This document shows, piece by piece, positions 11,401-22,032 of a stretch of DNA of 26,014 nucleotides. Both the position numbers and the translations under genes were made by a program. Origin of the DNA: Gnetum montanum (Eukaryota; Streptophyta; Gnetopsida; Gnetales; Gnetaceae). Positions within the stretch are counted from its first letter, which is position 1. The number at the start of each line of letters is the position of its first letter. Location: the NCBI GenBank assembly GCA_015680685.1, contig MNCI01022125.1, positions 598,219-624,232 on the forward strand, read 5' to 3'. The notes under the pieces were generated by a model, which did no database searches, was not told where the DNA came from, and saw nothing but the letters and a program-made list of their open reading frames with translations.

Positions 11401-11482
11401 GTACTCTTGCACTCTACATCAATCTTGAAGAGTGAACATAAAAGGGGCAATCAACATCAGACACATCTAGACAAAGAGACTA

Positions 11483-12950
11483 ATGTGCTTTATCAATTGG
11501 TGTGCTCAATTCCTATATCACATCTACTATAAAGGTAAGTCTCTCATTCCCTTCCTTATGTTTAGAAATAAAGAAAATTTTGCTTGTAAAGTTGATAAAA
11601 ATCATAACATTCTAAATGATGTTTCCTTTGAAGAGAGGTATGGGATATTTTGCCATGAAGTTCTTTCTTTCCAAAATTTTTGCATTGAGATAAAAGATGT
11701 TTTACATGCTAAGGAAATAACAAAAGGTTCCTAATGATGAATGTTTTAATATCAAGAAAGAGAACTCAGACTTTAAGGTTGAGATTCAAAAACTAACCAA
11801 TGTGATTGAGTAGATGAGTAAGAGCTTCAGTCAACAAAAACCTAATCAATTCAAAGGTAAGGAAAGAGGTAAAACTTTTGCAAGTTCTAATTTTGATTCA
11901 TCTTCAATAGAATGCTTGGTATTTGGTGGAAAAAACCATGTGGTCTCTGAATGTCCTAGTAATGATAGGTTACAACAAAAGGACAAAAGTGATGAGGAGA
12001 TGAGAAAGACCAACTTCTACTTGAGTTGGAATAATGTAGAGAAAAGTGAAGAAGAGGTGGAGGATAATGCAAACGATTCATACTTTGTTTGTATGGCTCT
12101 CACAAATGATGACACTGATACCTCAAATGATGAACTTAATGAGAATGGGAGGTTTGATTTATTATGTAATGGATTTTTATCTTTTCAAAATATTTGTACA
12201 AAGTTGAACAAGCAAGTTAAAACTTAGGCTCAAGAAAATTTCCATATTAAATATAACAAGTTCTAACCTTACAAAAGAAATCTCAAACCTAAGGGCTAAG
12301 AATGAAAAGCTAACCTAGTCTTATGAGAAGGCTAAGGAAGAAATTGTAGATGTATAGCTTATGAATGAGAGGCTGGTTAAAGGGAAAGAGTCTGTTCAAA
12401 TGGTTCTTGAACAAGGAAGAATTTCACAAGATAAAAGTGGACTTGGATGTTGTTCCCAAGAAGAAGAACCTGCATAACCTCCATTCCATCTAAAGGAATC
12501 TTCAAGGAGTAGGGGTACTACATCAAAAGAAGCCCCTATCCATCAAAATACTCCTCAAAGGTTTGATCATTCTAATCACTCTTACCACAATAGGAGGATT
12601 AGATGTTATTATTGTAATAAGCTTGAGCATAAACAATGGAAGTGAAATTTAAAGTTTTATCATATGAGTACTTGGTCATATCACAATACTTCTTGGTCTT
12701 ATCAAAATGCATCAAGAAAGGAATTTGTAGAGGGAAAAAAGAATTGGAGGACAAATCACAAAGGAGTCAAGAAAGTATGGAGAGTCAAGGAGAGGAATCA
12801 TGAGAATGAAACAATTCTTGACAACAAATTTAAAAAGAGGAGTTAAGCCTTAGATATCAATGAAGTTTGTGTGAGAAGAGAAATCCCAAAGGAGGGTTCT
12901 CATTCTCTAGCTTGCTAGGCATCTTCATGCTCCTTTGCAAGCAAGGTAAG
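11483..12950 (+). pseudogene. Partial Sirevirus-like gag
   Basis: Nucleocapsid part of a copia gag protein. The first knuckle at 11913-11954 reads CLVFGGKNHVVSEC, a CX2CX4HX4C motif with its second Cys changed to Phe. It is followed by an acidic stretch (EKSEEEVEDNANDS and TNDDTDTSNDE near 12030-12140), then a Lys/Glu coiled-coil-like part (12240-12400). A second knuckle, CYYCNKLEHKQWK then stop, is at 12604-12645, with its last Cys lost. This order is characteristic of Sirevirus gag. The large N-terminal capsid part is missing or unrecognisable in 11401-11760. Several frameshifts and stops are present. No protease follows. Confidence 0.75.
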
Positions 12951-14574
12951 TAATGATAAGAATAGTTATAAGCTTTATACCTTGACTTGATAAGATTAGA
13001 CTAGATTAGTTTATGGAAACTTGTTCTACTTTGAATGTTTTTATTGATAAATCATCTTTTGAGTTCTTAGCTAGAATGTATTAATTTCAAATAGTTTAAA
13101 ATCCTTGAATGTAATTCATGGACCAAAATCATTTTTGTTGAACATTCATTGCTAGCTAAAAATATATGGATTATGTTCCATCTAATATGGCAATTTTGCT
13201 TCACTTTAAAATCATAAAGTCCAATTACTTTTTAGAAACTTTTTGATAATCAAAGCATTTGAATTAGTACCTTTAATGTAATTCATGTATATTTTTTGAA
13301 AATAAACATTTCAAAAGGACTTACTAATGGGAGACCTTAGTCTCAACACTTGATCATATAATTTCTATGCAGCATGAAGATCTTAAAAGGATCAAGGTAG
13401 AATACAAATCTCTCTACAACAGATACATTATGACAAAAGGAAGAAACTTAAACATGTATGTAGGGGAAGCATGTACCTCTTCAACAATTTTCATCCAGAC
13501 TCTCCATTGATGTATGGAGAGTCTTTTGAGATTTTGACCAAAAGACACTCCCACTCCAACATCCATTGCTGAAAATGAGCAATAAAAGGATTCTTCGTTT
13601 AAGAGGATGGTAAAATATTCAATGTTTATTTTATGATCTCTTTTGGTAAGAAATGAGGTATATATATATATATATATATATTCTATCAACATGACTATCA
13701 TATATTATTTTATGAATTTTATTTTTAGGTAAAAAGATGATTGATTATGTTTGATGCATTGCTTTGTCTTAAAAGCTGAACATGCATGTTTTTACTCACT
13801 TGCCATGAAATTTCTATTCCTTATCCTTTTATTTATGTTTTATAAGTAAGAGAATATTGGATGAATATAGAATCATGAGATATAGGTTTTAATGGAATAA
13901 TTGATTCAAATAGATAGGTTACTTAATCCTAAATGCTTAATCTTTGGTCTTTGGCATCTACTTTTAAAATCTCTTGGACATTAATTGAAAGGCTTATTTT
14001 AGTTCTGTTTGGATTAGTTGTGGCACGTTCATTTTATCTTTGTTTTTGAATAATAAAGGGAAGCTCTTAATGAAATGTAGATTTTTATCACCAGCCTATG
14101 AATTTGAAAATTAGGAATGTGTACTCTTTACCTAATTTTTCTTCCTTCGCTAAATGTTTGTATCTCTATGATAATATAACATGATATGAATATATCTTCC
14201 CTTAAGTACTTAAGCCCTCTCTTGATAATATGGACTAAACTGAATCAAGAAGTAATCATATTTCTATTATGAAGGCCTTTTAGGGAGTTTCTGGAAATGA
14301 TTGGGTAATATACCTTAAACATTCCCAAGATACTTGCAATCAATATAGATATCTTAGAAATTACTTTATTTGAAAAATGATATATATTTTATATGATGAG
14401 TATGTATGTACTTGGATGAAGATTGTGCTACTATGGATATCATTTGTGACTATGGTATGCCTATGATTGAGCACCATGGGGATCTGGTGGATATATTTAA
14501 ACTAATATCATGAGCAATGTTGGAATTTATATGTCTTTATTTTTTGTGCACTATTCTTTTTATTCCTATTCAAC
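12951..14574 (+). other. Internal non-coding region of the copia element
   Basis: About 1.6 kb where protease, integrase and reverse transcriptase would be expected. No copia pol motif is legible on either strand. A perfect TA microsatellite, about 11 repeats, lies at 13659-13681. Confidence 0.65.
13659..13681. repeat. (TA)n microsatellite
   Basis: Uninterrupted TA dinucleotides, about 11 copies. Confidence 0.95.
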
Positions 14575-14771
14575 AAAGAGGAGAGTTGTTTTTGTAATAT
14601 TTGTCATGCATACTATATGATGTTGCTCTTTTATGATTTTTTCTTTAGAGATAAGTTTCCATGCCTTATCCTTTCTGATGCGTTCAAAAAGGAGGAGAGA
14701 ATAGTTATGGATATTTGCATGTCTACGAATTCATTTTCTTAAGTTTTGAACATAACAAAAAAGGGGAAGAT
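14575..14771 (+). other. Polypurine tract and upstream copies
   Basis: AAAAAAGGGGAAGAT at 14757-14771 directly precedes the 3' LTR and is the likely plus-strand primer. Two similar purine runs lie upstream: AAAGAGGAGAG at 14575-14585 and AAAAAGGAGGAGAGA at 14686-14700. Repeated purine tracts in this position are a known Sirevirus trait. Confidence 0.75.
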
Positions 14772-15117
14772 TGTTAACCTTTTGGTATGTCAAAACCTCA
14801 AGGAAAATGGAGAACAAAGGATGTTTCTGTGATTATTGTATTTATAGGAGCAAGAGCAAAGGACTCAAGGACTCAAAGGTAATGTTGGGATCACAAGAAC
14901 TCAAGGAAGCATGGAAGAATACAAAGAATTCAAACAAAATGTGTCTATTTGTATTGTTTTTTTAGGATGATTCATGGATGTTTTGACATCTTTTGGAGTG
15001 CTTTTTGGCTCATTTTGATGAGTTTATGAGGTTATATGGTCTATGGGAACTTGGTTGGAGGCATCTAGAGGTTCCTAGCATCAAAACAAGCAATTTTATT
15101 TTTGGGGCCTACAGAGG

Positions 15118-15341
15118 AGATGTCTCCTTGTAAGAGTAGATGTCTTTCAAAAATAGTAGACATCTTGCTAGAATTGAAGAAGACCTAAAGAAGACATCTC
15201 TTAGAAACAGTATATGTCTCCCTTGTGAAGGAGAAATCTCCATGAAGATGTCTCCTTAGAGATGTCTCCCTTGTGAATAAGACATCTCTCTCGAATGAAA
15301 GTCTAATGCAGAAAGACGTCTTAGTCTCAAAGAAGATGTCT
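15118..15341. promoter_or_regulatory. AGACGTCT-derived site cluster, 3' LTR
   Basis: AGATGTCT or AGACATCT at 15118, 15138, 15158, 15192, 15246, 15260, 15280 and 15334, a damaged copy near 15212, and one copy at 15314 that still reads AGACGTCT. The intact copy supports the CpG palindrome as the ancestor. Confidence 0.65.
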
Positions 15342-15399
15342 CTAGTGATTGTTAATAATTGTTGCATGAATTCTTAGGTGATTTCAAAAATATCTAGGC

Positions 15400-15405
15400 T
15401 ATAAG
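15400..15405 (+). promoter_or_regulatory. TATA box of 3' LTR
   Basis: TATAAG in the same GGCTATAAGAAGACTTC context as in the 5' LTR. Confidence 0.55.
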
Positions 15406-16139
15406 AAGACTTCATTCTATTGGAAAATGAGCAAGCATTATGAACTGGCAAGTGTCAACATTAAGCAATCATTGTATACATCATTCTATTGTTCTTGTAC
15501 CTCATTGTACTGTATTTTGTACTATTGTAGGTGGTAAAAGTGTGTTGTACCTCAAAGTACAAGGATCAAAGAAATTAGTTACATCCTTTGCTTGTAATTT
15601 TTGTTTCTCTTTTACTACCATGTGGGCCTAATGTGCTTCTTATGGGAAGGAATCATCCTTGAGCTTATTGGGATCCTACAGGATTGAGTGTTGGTGTAGC
15701 ACCACAACACTCTAGAGAGGAGCTCAATTTGTAAAGGTTGTGGGATCCTAGAAATCACATTCTAAGCTTGTTGGGATCTTATAGGATTGAGTGGATTCAT
15801 GGTGTTGAATCACTTTGAAGTAGAGCTTAGAGCTTGTACAGGGTATGGTGCCCTTTAAACCACATTTTGGGCTTGTTGGGACCTTGTGAGGTTGAGAGAT
15901 TTCTTAGTGAGAGGACTTCCCATAGTGGAGCTCAAATCTTTTAATGGTTATGGTGTTCTCTAAATCACATTTTTGAAGAAACAAAGTCCAGAGGTGTGTA
16001 AGAAATCCAGCCTCTGAGTGTTGAGTACCCAAGTTGAAGAACCACATAAAATTTGGTGTGCTTTTGTGTTGAAGAATTTTTTGATTTGGGGAACTTATTC
16101 ACTCCCCACCCCCGCACTTTCTAAGTTCAAGGATCCTCA

Positions 16140-16145
16140 CTCTCC
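16140..16145. repeat. Right target-site duplication of the copia element
   Basis: CTCTCC, matching CTTTCC at 10050-10055 in five of six positions. Confidence 0.6.
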
Positions 16146-18159
16146 AACATCCTCCATGGGTGAATCTTGGATACACATCACCTAAGTGATGTGTTTAGCC
16201 AAAGGCTTGAAAAGTTGGAAGGAATCACATGCTACATGATTTCCATCTTTCTTAATCACTAGGAACTCTACAAACCTTCTAAGATATGCAACAAAAAATG
16301 TAAAATGCACATGGTATATAGAATCAAGTTTATTATAAAGTTTTTGGATTTCATCTCTTTGACTAGTGACCAAGAAGATAGCCCAATAGAACCTAGTGCC
16401 ATTAGTCAAAATATTTCTCATAGTCTAGTCCTATTGGATCCCTATGGTTCTCTTCTACGATGGTATCATGGGGAAGGCTCTAGAGCAGTAAAGAAGATAA
16501 GTCTCATATGCCTCCTCAATGTTACACTTACTAAAATACAATGTAGCCTTGGAAGGAGATTTAATCCAAGCCTATATTTCCTCTCTATGGCCTACATCCT
16601 TCCCTACTCTAATGGGAACCTTGACACCACTATAAGATATGCTAAAAAGATTGCTAAACATGGACTTGTTAATTCTTAAAACAATAGGAAGACCATGAGC
16701 ATAGTAACAAATTTGATGATCCCCTTATCAAAAGAGTCAATCATGTTTAATATCTTATCTTGCGACATGGATGGACTAGGTAGCATGAACAAGTCAAAGA
16801 AACCTACATCAATGATCCTCTGCTAGATGTCCACAAGAGCTTTATTTGGCAACCCTTCCTATGTTAGGTATACTTTATCCTATTTGAGGAGAATCTTCTC
16901 CTTAGTATGGCTTGAGGTTATCATCACAACTGTAGACTCGTGCATAGAATTAGCCTAACATAGTTAGCCTAATAACCTCACACTATAAAAATAATAAAAA
17001 AATATAAAAACATAAAAACAAAGAATATATATATATATAAAATAAAATAAAAATGCTAGAAATGTTGGTCATGTTTAAATGATTTTCTCTCATTAGGCTT
17101 AGGAAAAGCTAAGACCTTGGGTTGAACTCATATACGTGCTCCTAAATCTTGGAGATCCAAAAATTCATGTGCATGATTGGTAACTACACACTTTTGGTAT
17201 GCATAAGAACACTACATAAAGTACCTACCAAACTCTACACCGAGTTGGTTAAGCACTTGTGCTTTTATGACCTCACCTTGCTTAAACTACTCTAAAGCTA
17301 TATGGGCTAGAGATAAGGTTTGGTAATTTTTCACCAATCCTTCCATGTGTATATTATACTTGTAAACCGAAGCTTGAAAATAGTTAGAACAAAAAACCTT
17401 GAAACCTAAAACAAACAAAAATGTTAATTTGAAACTAGGCTTACACTTCTAATAGTGTTTATCCTGTGACCCAGCATCAGATGTTGTTGGAGTTGTATTG
17501 CAAGTACATTGGCATCTCCCAAATTTATGATAATCATCAAACTCCTACAAAATACAAGCTCCCATTCTACTTTATTTCTCTCTCTGAGTATTAGGATCAT
17601 CCACCTTAAACTACAAGATGTAGTTAGAACACCCTACCACAAGAGTCTCTATGATTATGGCTGCAACATCTACAACAAAGTGTGACCACATTATCATTTT
17701 ATAATATTAGAGCAGGTATATCAAGAACTCTCTAGCACTAGCACTAGGCCTTAACCATACTGAGATGTGGTTGCCAATGGTCATATTGAGATTTAAGCAA
17801 TTCTAGGTAGCCTTTCCTATATAGCATAAAATGCCCACTAACTCCACAATGACTAAAATGGGTTTTAGCAGAGCCTTAGAGGTAGCCAAATCACATAGCC
17901 ATTAGACCATAGAGACCACAAATACTGCAAAAAATAAAATTAACAAAAAAAAAATGACCTCTAGAATAACAACATTGGGATTAAATAAAAAATAAAAAAA
18001 AATACCCAAGTTCATCAATGCAATTCCCATTCCAGTGCAAACCAAAATTTCACCTTTTTGCACCTCACTTCGTATAGTAAAAATAAAATAAAATTTGACA
18101 TCATGAAAAGCATTCAACATAGGAAAATCTAGTTTGACATTTGCATAAGGATTTGACAT
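16140..18159 (-). pseudogene. Antisense multi-exon gene, 5' part (exon 1 to start of exon 3), unknown product
   Basis: Upstream half of the gene continued at 10049-8165. Exon 1 is 18159-18006 from ATG (MSNPYANVKLDFPM). A GTATTT..TTTTGCAG intron of 81 bp leads to exon 2 at 17924-17116, which stays in one frame for 268 codons with only Gln-to-stop type breaks (YYKMIMWSHFVVDVAA, GRCQCTCNTTPTTSDAGSQD). A GTCTTA..TGTTAG intron of 161 bp leads to exon 3 from 16954 (MHESTVVMITSSHTKEKILL, then VGFFDLFMLPSPSMSQDK). One frameshift lies near 16690-16740. Exon 3 is cut at 16140 by the copia element and resumes in frame at 10049. A 39-bp GT-AG stretch at 17444-17406 is in phase but short for an intron. 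An in-frame TGA precedes the ATG, yet the true start could lie further up if that stop is a decayed Arg codon. No known domain is recognised. Confidence 0.7.
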
Positions 18160-19699
18160 GAAAACAAATCAATTTAGGATTATAAAAACTAAGTTTGGCA
18201 TTTTGGAAAACAATTGACGTGTAAGGCATAAAAACAAACATTTCCTTAAACAGTTGACATAAAAGCAAGTTTTTAACAAGAAGAAGTCAAAATTGATAGT
18301 GCTGGAGCTTGGTGAATGTGATTTTTCATAGAATAGTGCTCAAAAGCCTAAATAGTCTCAAATGTTGGAAATATGGAAAATGTAAAAGTAAGAAATAGAG
18401 GATTTCTTGGCTTCTAGATCCTACACACTACCATAACTCCCCACAAAAAATCCCAAAAACCCTCATACACTATGTTATCAAGCCTAAAAGGTATCATACG
18501 CTGGCCAGGAAACTGGAAAAATTCCTCAGTGACCAAAACCCAAGCCCAAACACTCAATGTTATTAATACAAGCTAGAAAAACCCAAAAATTTGCAAAAAA
18601 AAAAAAAAAAAAAAAAAATCCAAAATTGATCAAAACAGATCCCAAGGCTTGGAAAAAATTTTAAAAAAATTTTTTAAATTATTTTTTTCCATAGATGTAG
18701 AAAGCATTATCCAAATGAGCTAAATTCACCAGTAATGCTACATTGGTAGGAGTAGAAAAATCCAGTTCTGAACAGAATTTTGATTAGAAAACCCTAGTTT
18801 GTAGTAAATTGATTGTAGAAAAAACCTTGAAAATTTTTTTAAAAGAACTTCTTAAAAATCCAAACATGGTCTAGTACCCCTCTACACTACATTTTCCATC
18901 CTTGGAACCTGGGATGTTGACTATATGTGGTCAAAAAATTACCAACACTACAAGTTTTTCCATAGGAAAACTGCAAAAATCTCAAAAAATAGGCTAGAAT
19001 GTTGTAAATTGGCTTGAGAAAAAATTCAAATATGTACAATAAAAGAATATAAAAAACCCAAATTCACATATAGGGTGGCCAAAAGACCCAAAAAAGAGAT
19101 TTTGACGGAATTGAAAATCAAGAATTGCATTACACATGAGCTAGAAGAAATGAGAAAATTTGACCAAAATTGATGAAAATAGGGCATCAACGTTGTATGT
19201 GGGTGTGAAAAAAAATCCAAATCTCTACTACAAGATGCCAAAAAATCCAAGTTTCATTCCTAAAATGATTGAAAAGCCTAAATGTAAAATTTTGACTAGA
19301 GAATGTCTAGAGGTTAGAAAATGTTTTTCCAATTTTGGTGAAAATAAAGAAAATACAAGGAAAATTGTACTTGGTAGTCCTTGATGAAGATCCTTTAGCT
19401 ACAAATGGAATTGAAAGCCTAGAAATGATTTTTACACCCTTCTCTACCTCATCCAATACTAGATTCTGACTCATCAATCCAACCTTCTTCACCATGAATG
19501 CCAAAATTCAAGGGTTTTGCCTTGATTGTTGTAAAAAGAAGCCCAAAATTCCTAGGCCTACTACAAAACACTATGCAAAAGGATGGGTAAAAGTGAAAAT
19601 TACTAGAGAATGTTTTGTATTTAGGTTTTTGACTATAACTCCACCTTCTACGTGTTTCACCAAGGAAATTGAGAGGAAAATTAACTTGCAACACTAGTT
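18160..19699. other. AT-rich region upstream of the antisense gene; no gene
   Basis: No coding frame is supported. A run of 24 A lies at 18595-18618, and AT-palindromic stretches at about 18655-18690. Near 18080-18260 the phrase TTTGACAT or TTGACAT recurs several times. Loosely similar A-rich phrases recur between 18600 and 19300, perhaps a very degenerate tandem repeat. As the 5' flank of the minus-strand gene it could hold a promoter, but no clear element is seen. Confidence 0.45.
18595..18618. repeat. Poly-A run (24 A)
   Basis: Uninterrupted A run; no retrocopy end can be tied to it. Confidence 0.9.
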
Positions 19700-21060
19700 T
19701 TTTGTGCTAAAATCCTTTTGAAATGCATTACATGATGTCCATAAAACCATTTGCAAGCTAGGAAAAACCCTTCATATGTTGTGGTTGGGAAATAACCAAG
19801 GAAATTAGCTTCACACACTGTGTTCTTATGAAGATTTCCACTTTTCTAGCTCCAATGCTATTACATGGTCAATTTTTTATGCTATGTGGGTTCCACAAAC
19901 CACTAGCCAAGATATCTTGAGTTCTACATGCACTAGGAGAGACATTTATGAAGAAATTAATTCCCATATGCTAGCAAAACTGGCCTTTGTTCTTACATGC
20001 TACATCATCCAGTCCCACACGCTATGGAAGCATCTAGGGTAGCATGTAGAACCTATGTTCTTGGCCACACACGTTCCACATGAGTCCCACATGCTATACT
20101 AGTGTGTGGGGTAGCATGTGGAGCAAAAAGAAAAGATTGGCTTAGCCACAATTGAATATACACTATCCAAAGAATCCCACAAAATCCAACAAAAATCAAC
20201 AAAATTCTTGCATGTCAAAAACCCATCTAGGAGTGCCCACATGCTAGGAATTCTAGTCCCACAAATTGGTAATCCATCCAAGAGTGTCCACATGCTGAAA
20301 ATATAAGTCCCAAATGTTGTGCTATTGTGTGGAATACCAAAAATTTGTTAACTTAATTAATATGGATCATACTTTATTCAATATTGTCAAATAAATTGTC
20401 GATCTCTCCTCTACATGCTGGATGCTACCATGCAAGCATGGAGAAGCCAATAACCTAGCCAAAATGCCCACAAGTTGAAAGATTAGGTCCTGCATGTTGG
20501 GAATTAGCCCTGGTATGCTTACAAGTTGAGGAATTAAGTCCCACATGCTATGGAAACATGTGGGGTAGTGTGTGAGACCATCACTAATAATCATCATGCT
20601 CAAAATTACTCATACACTTCCTAGTGGATCCCACAAGACCTAGGACAAATCACAAATATCCCATACATTGTAGATGGAATGTCAACTAAGAAATTAACCT
20701 CTACATGCTATTAAAACTAATTTCTTACTTCATACCTTTGGAAATCCAATCCCACATGTTGTGGTAGCATGTGTGGCAGCATATGGAACATCAAAAAATC
20801 ATTATCTTGGCCAAACTTGCCCATACACTACTTAGAATGGATGAACAAGCCTTGAACCTATACTACACAACCTAGATGTAGTCACACCAATCCAAACAGC
20901 CATGAAATTGGTGAAACTTCCTTACAAGCTATAAATATAGGTCCCACATGCTATGAATCTAGCCTAGGAAGTTTACATGCTACCTACATAGCCTCACACA
21001 CTATAGATTTGGTTAGAGAAGCTCACATGCTACTTAGATAGGCCCTACACACTATGAATG
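19700..21060. repeat. Array of CACATGCTA hairpin repeats
   Basis: The phrase (T)CCCACATGCTA, with one- or two-base variants, recurs more than fifteen times at irregular 30-70-base spacing. Several units fold back on themselves: CCACATGCTA at 20087-20096 with TAGCATGTGG at 20112-20121 is a perfect 10-bp inverted repeat, and CCCACATG at 20540-20547 pairs with CATGTGGG at 20557-20564. Related units are at 20012-20053 and 20751-20787. No gene is seen here. Confidence 0.7.
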
Positions 21061-21100
21061 TGTCATAAGGGACTTGAATAAGTGAAGATATGACTTCTGT

Positions 21101-22025
21101 TCAAGAAAGAATGTCATTTGGAATCTTGCTTCTTTTAAGAACATCATATAATGTAGAACGATACTCTTCAAAGGTTACCATAATGTCATACAGAGACAAG
21201 TTGGTATCTTTAGAACATATAATTATGATCATTTGTTGTAAGATCTTATTGTCTATAGGTTGATATGCTTGTGGAGAAAGTACTATCATAATTAGCTATA
21301 TAGGATTGGATGAAGGCAAGAGATTGCTTGAGAAAGTAGTCTTCTATTTTTGTTGGAAGGGAATCTTCTTTGCTATATTGGAAGGTTGCTTCTATACATT
21401 AGTAGCCTTCTCTTATTTTCTTAATTATGACTCATTGGTCTACTAACTACAAGTAAGGATTTTTACATGAGATGAAGTAAAATGATTAGTAGAGGTTTAA
21501 GATGTAGTGGATGATGTATTTTGAAGTTCTACATAAGATGAAATAAAGTACATACTTAATGGTTATGTAGGTTGAGTAGGAGTGATATGATGGGAATGGG
21601 TAGCATGAATGTGATAAGGAGGTGGAGAAGAATGACTTTATTGATGATGAAGTACCATAGTTAGACCAACAAATCACATAAGGCTTTTGAGTCTATAATG
21701 ATAACTATCTAGGCTATTTGTAATCAAACTAGTGGATGATGAAAGGCTCCTTAGGTGGCAACTTATGAGCTTTGTATTCAAGCTTGAAAGCTAAAATTAT
21801 ACCTCCAACTCCCAAGGGATTCTAAAATACATCAAGTTATTGTATCTAGATACATAGTGGATGGATCATTCTCCATCATTATCTTGCCATATCAATAAGA
21901 TCATAGATGTCATCTTTCAAATTCCTATAGTTATATGTATCATTTCTAGTAGTCTCATGTTAATAATAGTACTTCTAGTAGCTATCAAGGTCACCTTCTT
22001 GTCTTTGAGAAGTGTGAAATCTCAT
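21101..22025 (-). pseudogene. Unrecognised Gln/Ser/Thr-rich ORF remnant
   Basis: ATG at 22025 opens a frame (MRFHTSQRQEGDLDSY) that reads KDDIYDLIDMAR, then KLEYKAHKLPPKEPFIIH. A frame change near 21660 leads into a low-complexity Ser/Thr/Gln/His part (SPPPYHIHATHSHHITPTQP). The end, SLYDIMVTFEEYRSTLYDV and a stop at 21101, looks globular. About 300 codons; nearly all internal stops are TAA/TAG at likely Gln codons. No intron is evident. I recognise no family. The start lies eight bases from a probable LTR end (22033), so the true beginning may have been removed by that insertion. Confidence 0.45.
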
Positions 22026-22032
22026 TTCTAGA

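Larger units (their letters stand above)
10056..16139 (+). mobile_element. Sirevirus-like Ty1/copia element without pol
   Basis: A 6.1-kb LTR retrotransposon with both LTRs (10056-11383 and 14772-16139), a Met-tRNA-type primer site at 11386, a partial gag, and a polypurine tract ending at 14771. Both LTRs begin TGTT and end CTCA. Protease, integrase, reverse transcriptase and RNase H are all absent, so it could only have moved with help from a relative, or it lost pol afterwards. The gag layout and the repeated purine tracts before the 3' LTR are typical of Sireviruses. It sits in plus orientation inside exon 3 of a minus-strand gene. The LTRs have diverged visibly, so the insertion is old. 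Confidence 0.88.
14772..16139 (+). repeat. 3' LTR of copia element
   Basis: 1,368 bases, TGTTAACC to GATCCTCA. Its end is fixed by comparison: similarity with the other two LTRs stops exactly after CTCA, where they continue into AGTGGTAT primer sites and this one continues into host sequence. Confidence 0.9.

Noticed and set aside
11483-11734. Intact N-terminal gag domain
   Set aside because: The 83-codon frame shows no capsid motif and ends before the zinc-knuckle frame; it may be gag-derived but cannot be assigned.
16305-16679. Plus-strand ORF of 124 codons
   Set aside because: It overlaps exon 3 of the minus-strand gene, which is better supported; no motif on the plus strand.
17406-17444. 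39-bp GT-AG intron in exon 2
   Set aside because: In phase with fair splice signals, but shorter than plant introns normally are; the exon reads through it equally well.
19494-19697. Small plus-strand ORF with Cys-Cys and Lys-rich start
   Set aside because: No homology recognised, opposite-strand ORF equally open, and AT-rich surroundings; most likely chance.
19700-21060. CRISPR-like array
   Set aside because: Units are degenerate, irregularly spaced and self-complementary in places, and the setting is a plant nuclear genome.
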